Shown piece by piece: positions 63,341 through 64,000 of a stretch of 64,000 nt of DNA (position 1 is the first letter of the stretch; each line of letters begins with the position of its first letter). The position numbers and the translations under genes are program-made. The stretch is from RBG-16-66-20 sp040752005 (GTDB taxonomy: Bacteria > Pseudomonadota > Gammaproteobacteria > Burkholderiales > SG8-39): assembly GCA_040752005.1 (NCBI GenBank), contig JBFMFX010000004.1, forward strand, positions 1 through 64,000. The letters run 5' to 3'. The notes under the pieces were generated by a model. That model was not told the DNA's origin, did not search any database, and saw only the letters and a list, made by a program, of their open reading frames with translations.

Positions 63341-63971
63341 CGCGGCGAAAGCCGAGGGCGAAAAAGAGGATGACGGCGAGCGCGGCGAGCGAGTACCACT
63401 GCAGCGCGTAGGCGCGGTTCTTGTCGGCGCCCTCGCCCGGTGCCGGCCACTCGCGCACAAGGCCGTCCGGCAGCGCCGAATCCTGCAGCACGACGTAGGG
63501 GGCGAGCGCAAGTCCCGACCACGCGGCGAACTCGCCGAGATCGAGGTTCTGCCACACGCGACCCTCGCGCCCGGTGCCCGCCTGCAGCGCGCGCGGGAAG
63601 CGCTCGAGCGCGAGGCCCTCGATGTGCACCTCGCCCGCTGGGGTCGTGACCTGCGGCGGCACGCCGCGCGACGGTCCGGCCGGAATCCAGCCGCGGTTGA
63701 CGAGCACATGCTCGCCCGAGGCGGTGCGCAGCGGCTGCACCACGTGGTAGCCGGCGCGGCCGCGATGCAGCTTGCTGTCGAGGAGCACGGTGTGCTCGGC
63801 AAGAAAGGTCCCGCGCAGCGCCACGCGCTTCTGCGCCGCCGCCGCGGCGCGCTTTTCCTCGGCGCGCTGCCACTGCCAGTTGCCGAGCGCGATGCCGCCG
63901 GCGCAGGCCGCGGCGGCGAGAAGGAAGGCCCAGAGGCGGGGGCGAAAGCGCACGGGCCCGGCGGCTCCCAT
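63321..63971 (-). CDS. SURF1-family oxidase assembly protein
   Basis: 216 residues. N-terminal helix (LWAFLLAAAACAGGIALGNWQWQRAEEK), typical GYHVVQPLRTASGEHVLVNRGWIP, and a C-terminal helix ending LFFALGFRRD. Helps insert heme into cytochrome oxidase. Its end overlaps the next gene by 20 bases. The 29 bases beyond hold only the start of whatever follows. Confidence 0.9.
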   Translation of the reverse strand: MGAAGPVRFRPRLWAFLLAAAACAGGIALGNWQWQRAEEKRAAAAAQKRVALRGTFLAEHTVLLDSKLHRGRAGYHVVQPLRTASGEHVLVNRGWIPAGPSRGVPPQVTTPAGEVHIEGLALERFPRALQAGTGREGRVWQNLDLGEFAAWSGLALAPYVVLQDSALPDGLVREWPAPGEGADKNRAYALQWYSLAALAVILFFALGFRRDAPPSG

Positions 63972-64000
63972 GCGTCGGCGCTACACTCGGCCGATGCGGA

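Overview
The window is GC-rich chromosomal DNA from what looks like a sulfur-oxidising betaproteobacterium of the Thiobacillus/Sulfuricella type. Support comes from a sox cluster without soxCD in view, a membrane-anchored APS reductase (aprMBA) with ATP sulfurylase (sat), and gene orders usual in that class: lolB-ispE-tRNA(Gln)-prs-rplY-pth-ychF, and ftsYEX next to rpoH with a CIRCE element. No rRNA, CRISPR array, intact insertion sequence or prophage was seen. The taxon is an inference; no search was run.

Layout. 1-3.2 kb: the end of transketolase, then a minus-strand four-gene operon with a lipoyl-carrier protein resembling LbpA, a thioredoxin-membrane fusion, a short heme-copper-oxidase-like membrane protein and a DmsC-like quinone-interacting subunit. 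3.2-8.4 kb: a phosphoesterase, then aprM-aprB-aprA and three small companion genes, one of only 52 codons. 9-13.8 kb: a LysR regulator, a rhodanese, sat, a YeeE/YedE sulfur transporter and a secreted hydrolase. 13.8-18.9 kb: soxY-soxZ-soxXA(fused)-soxB-soxW-like-DsrE-like. 18.9-20.1 kb: an MFS transporter. 20.2-26.9 kb: pstSCAB-phoUBR behind a Pho box. 27.3-32.7 kb: an arsenic locus in which the sensory genes aioX-aioS-aioR and arsC are intact, while the target operon is wrecked: a frameshifted aioB start is joined to the end of mobB and aioA is gone.

32.9-36.6 kb: succinate-semialdehyde dehydrogenase, a DUF2892 protein and an acyl-CoA synthetase. 36.8-44.3 kb: a probable metal-response locus. 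A MerR regulator with Hg(II)-type cysteines and a fused HMA domain sits between two matching MerR operators. One faces an ABC export operon with a small secreted protein, the other a CcdA-like protein and a P-type ATPase. 44.3-45.2 kb: debris (a transposase tail and an internally deleted amidohydrolase). 45.2-64 kb: mostly housekeeping genes (ankyrin protein, cNMP-binding protein, ychF, pth, rplY, prs, tRNA-Gln, ispE, lolB, TPR protein, mutM, coaD, rsmD, ftsYEX, rpoH), then a response regulator, a deleted receiver-EAL gene and a cytochrome-oxidase assembly cluster (surf1, small membrane protein, ctaB, sco).

How it fits together. Sox proteins oxidise thiosulfate in the periplasm, Apr and Sat take cytoplasmic sulfite to sulfate with ATP formation, and electrons pass to quinone and cytochrome c; the cta/sco cluster serves the terminal oxidase. 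The lipoyl-carrier operon may be a further sulfur or thiol electron route. The phosphate and arsenic genes form a typical arsenic-island neighbourhood in which arsenite oxidation itself appears lost. Three genes carry internal deletions, so either real gene decay or misassembly must be considered.
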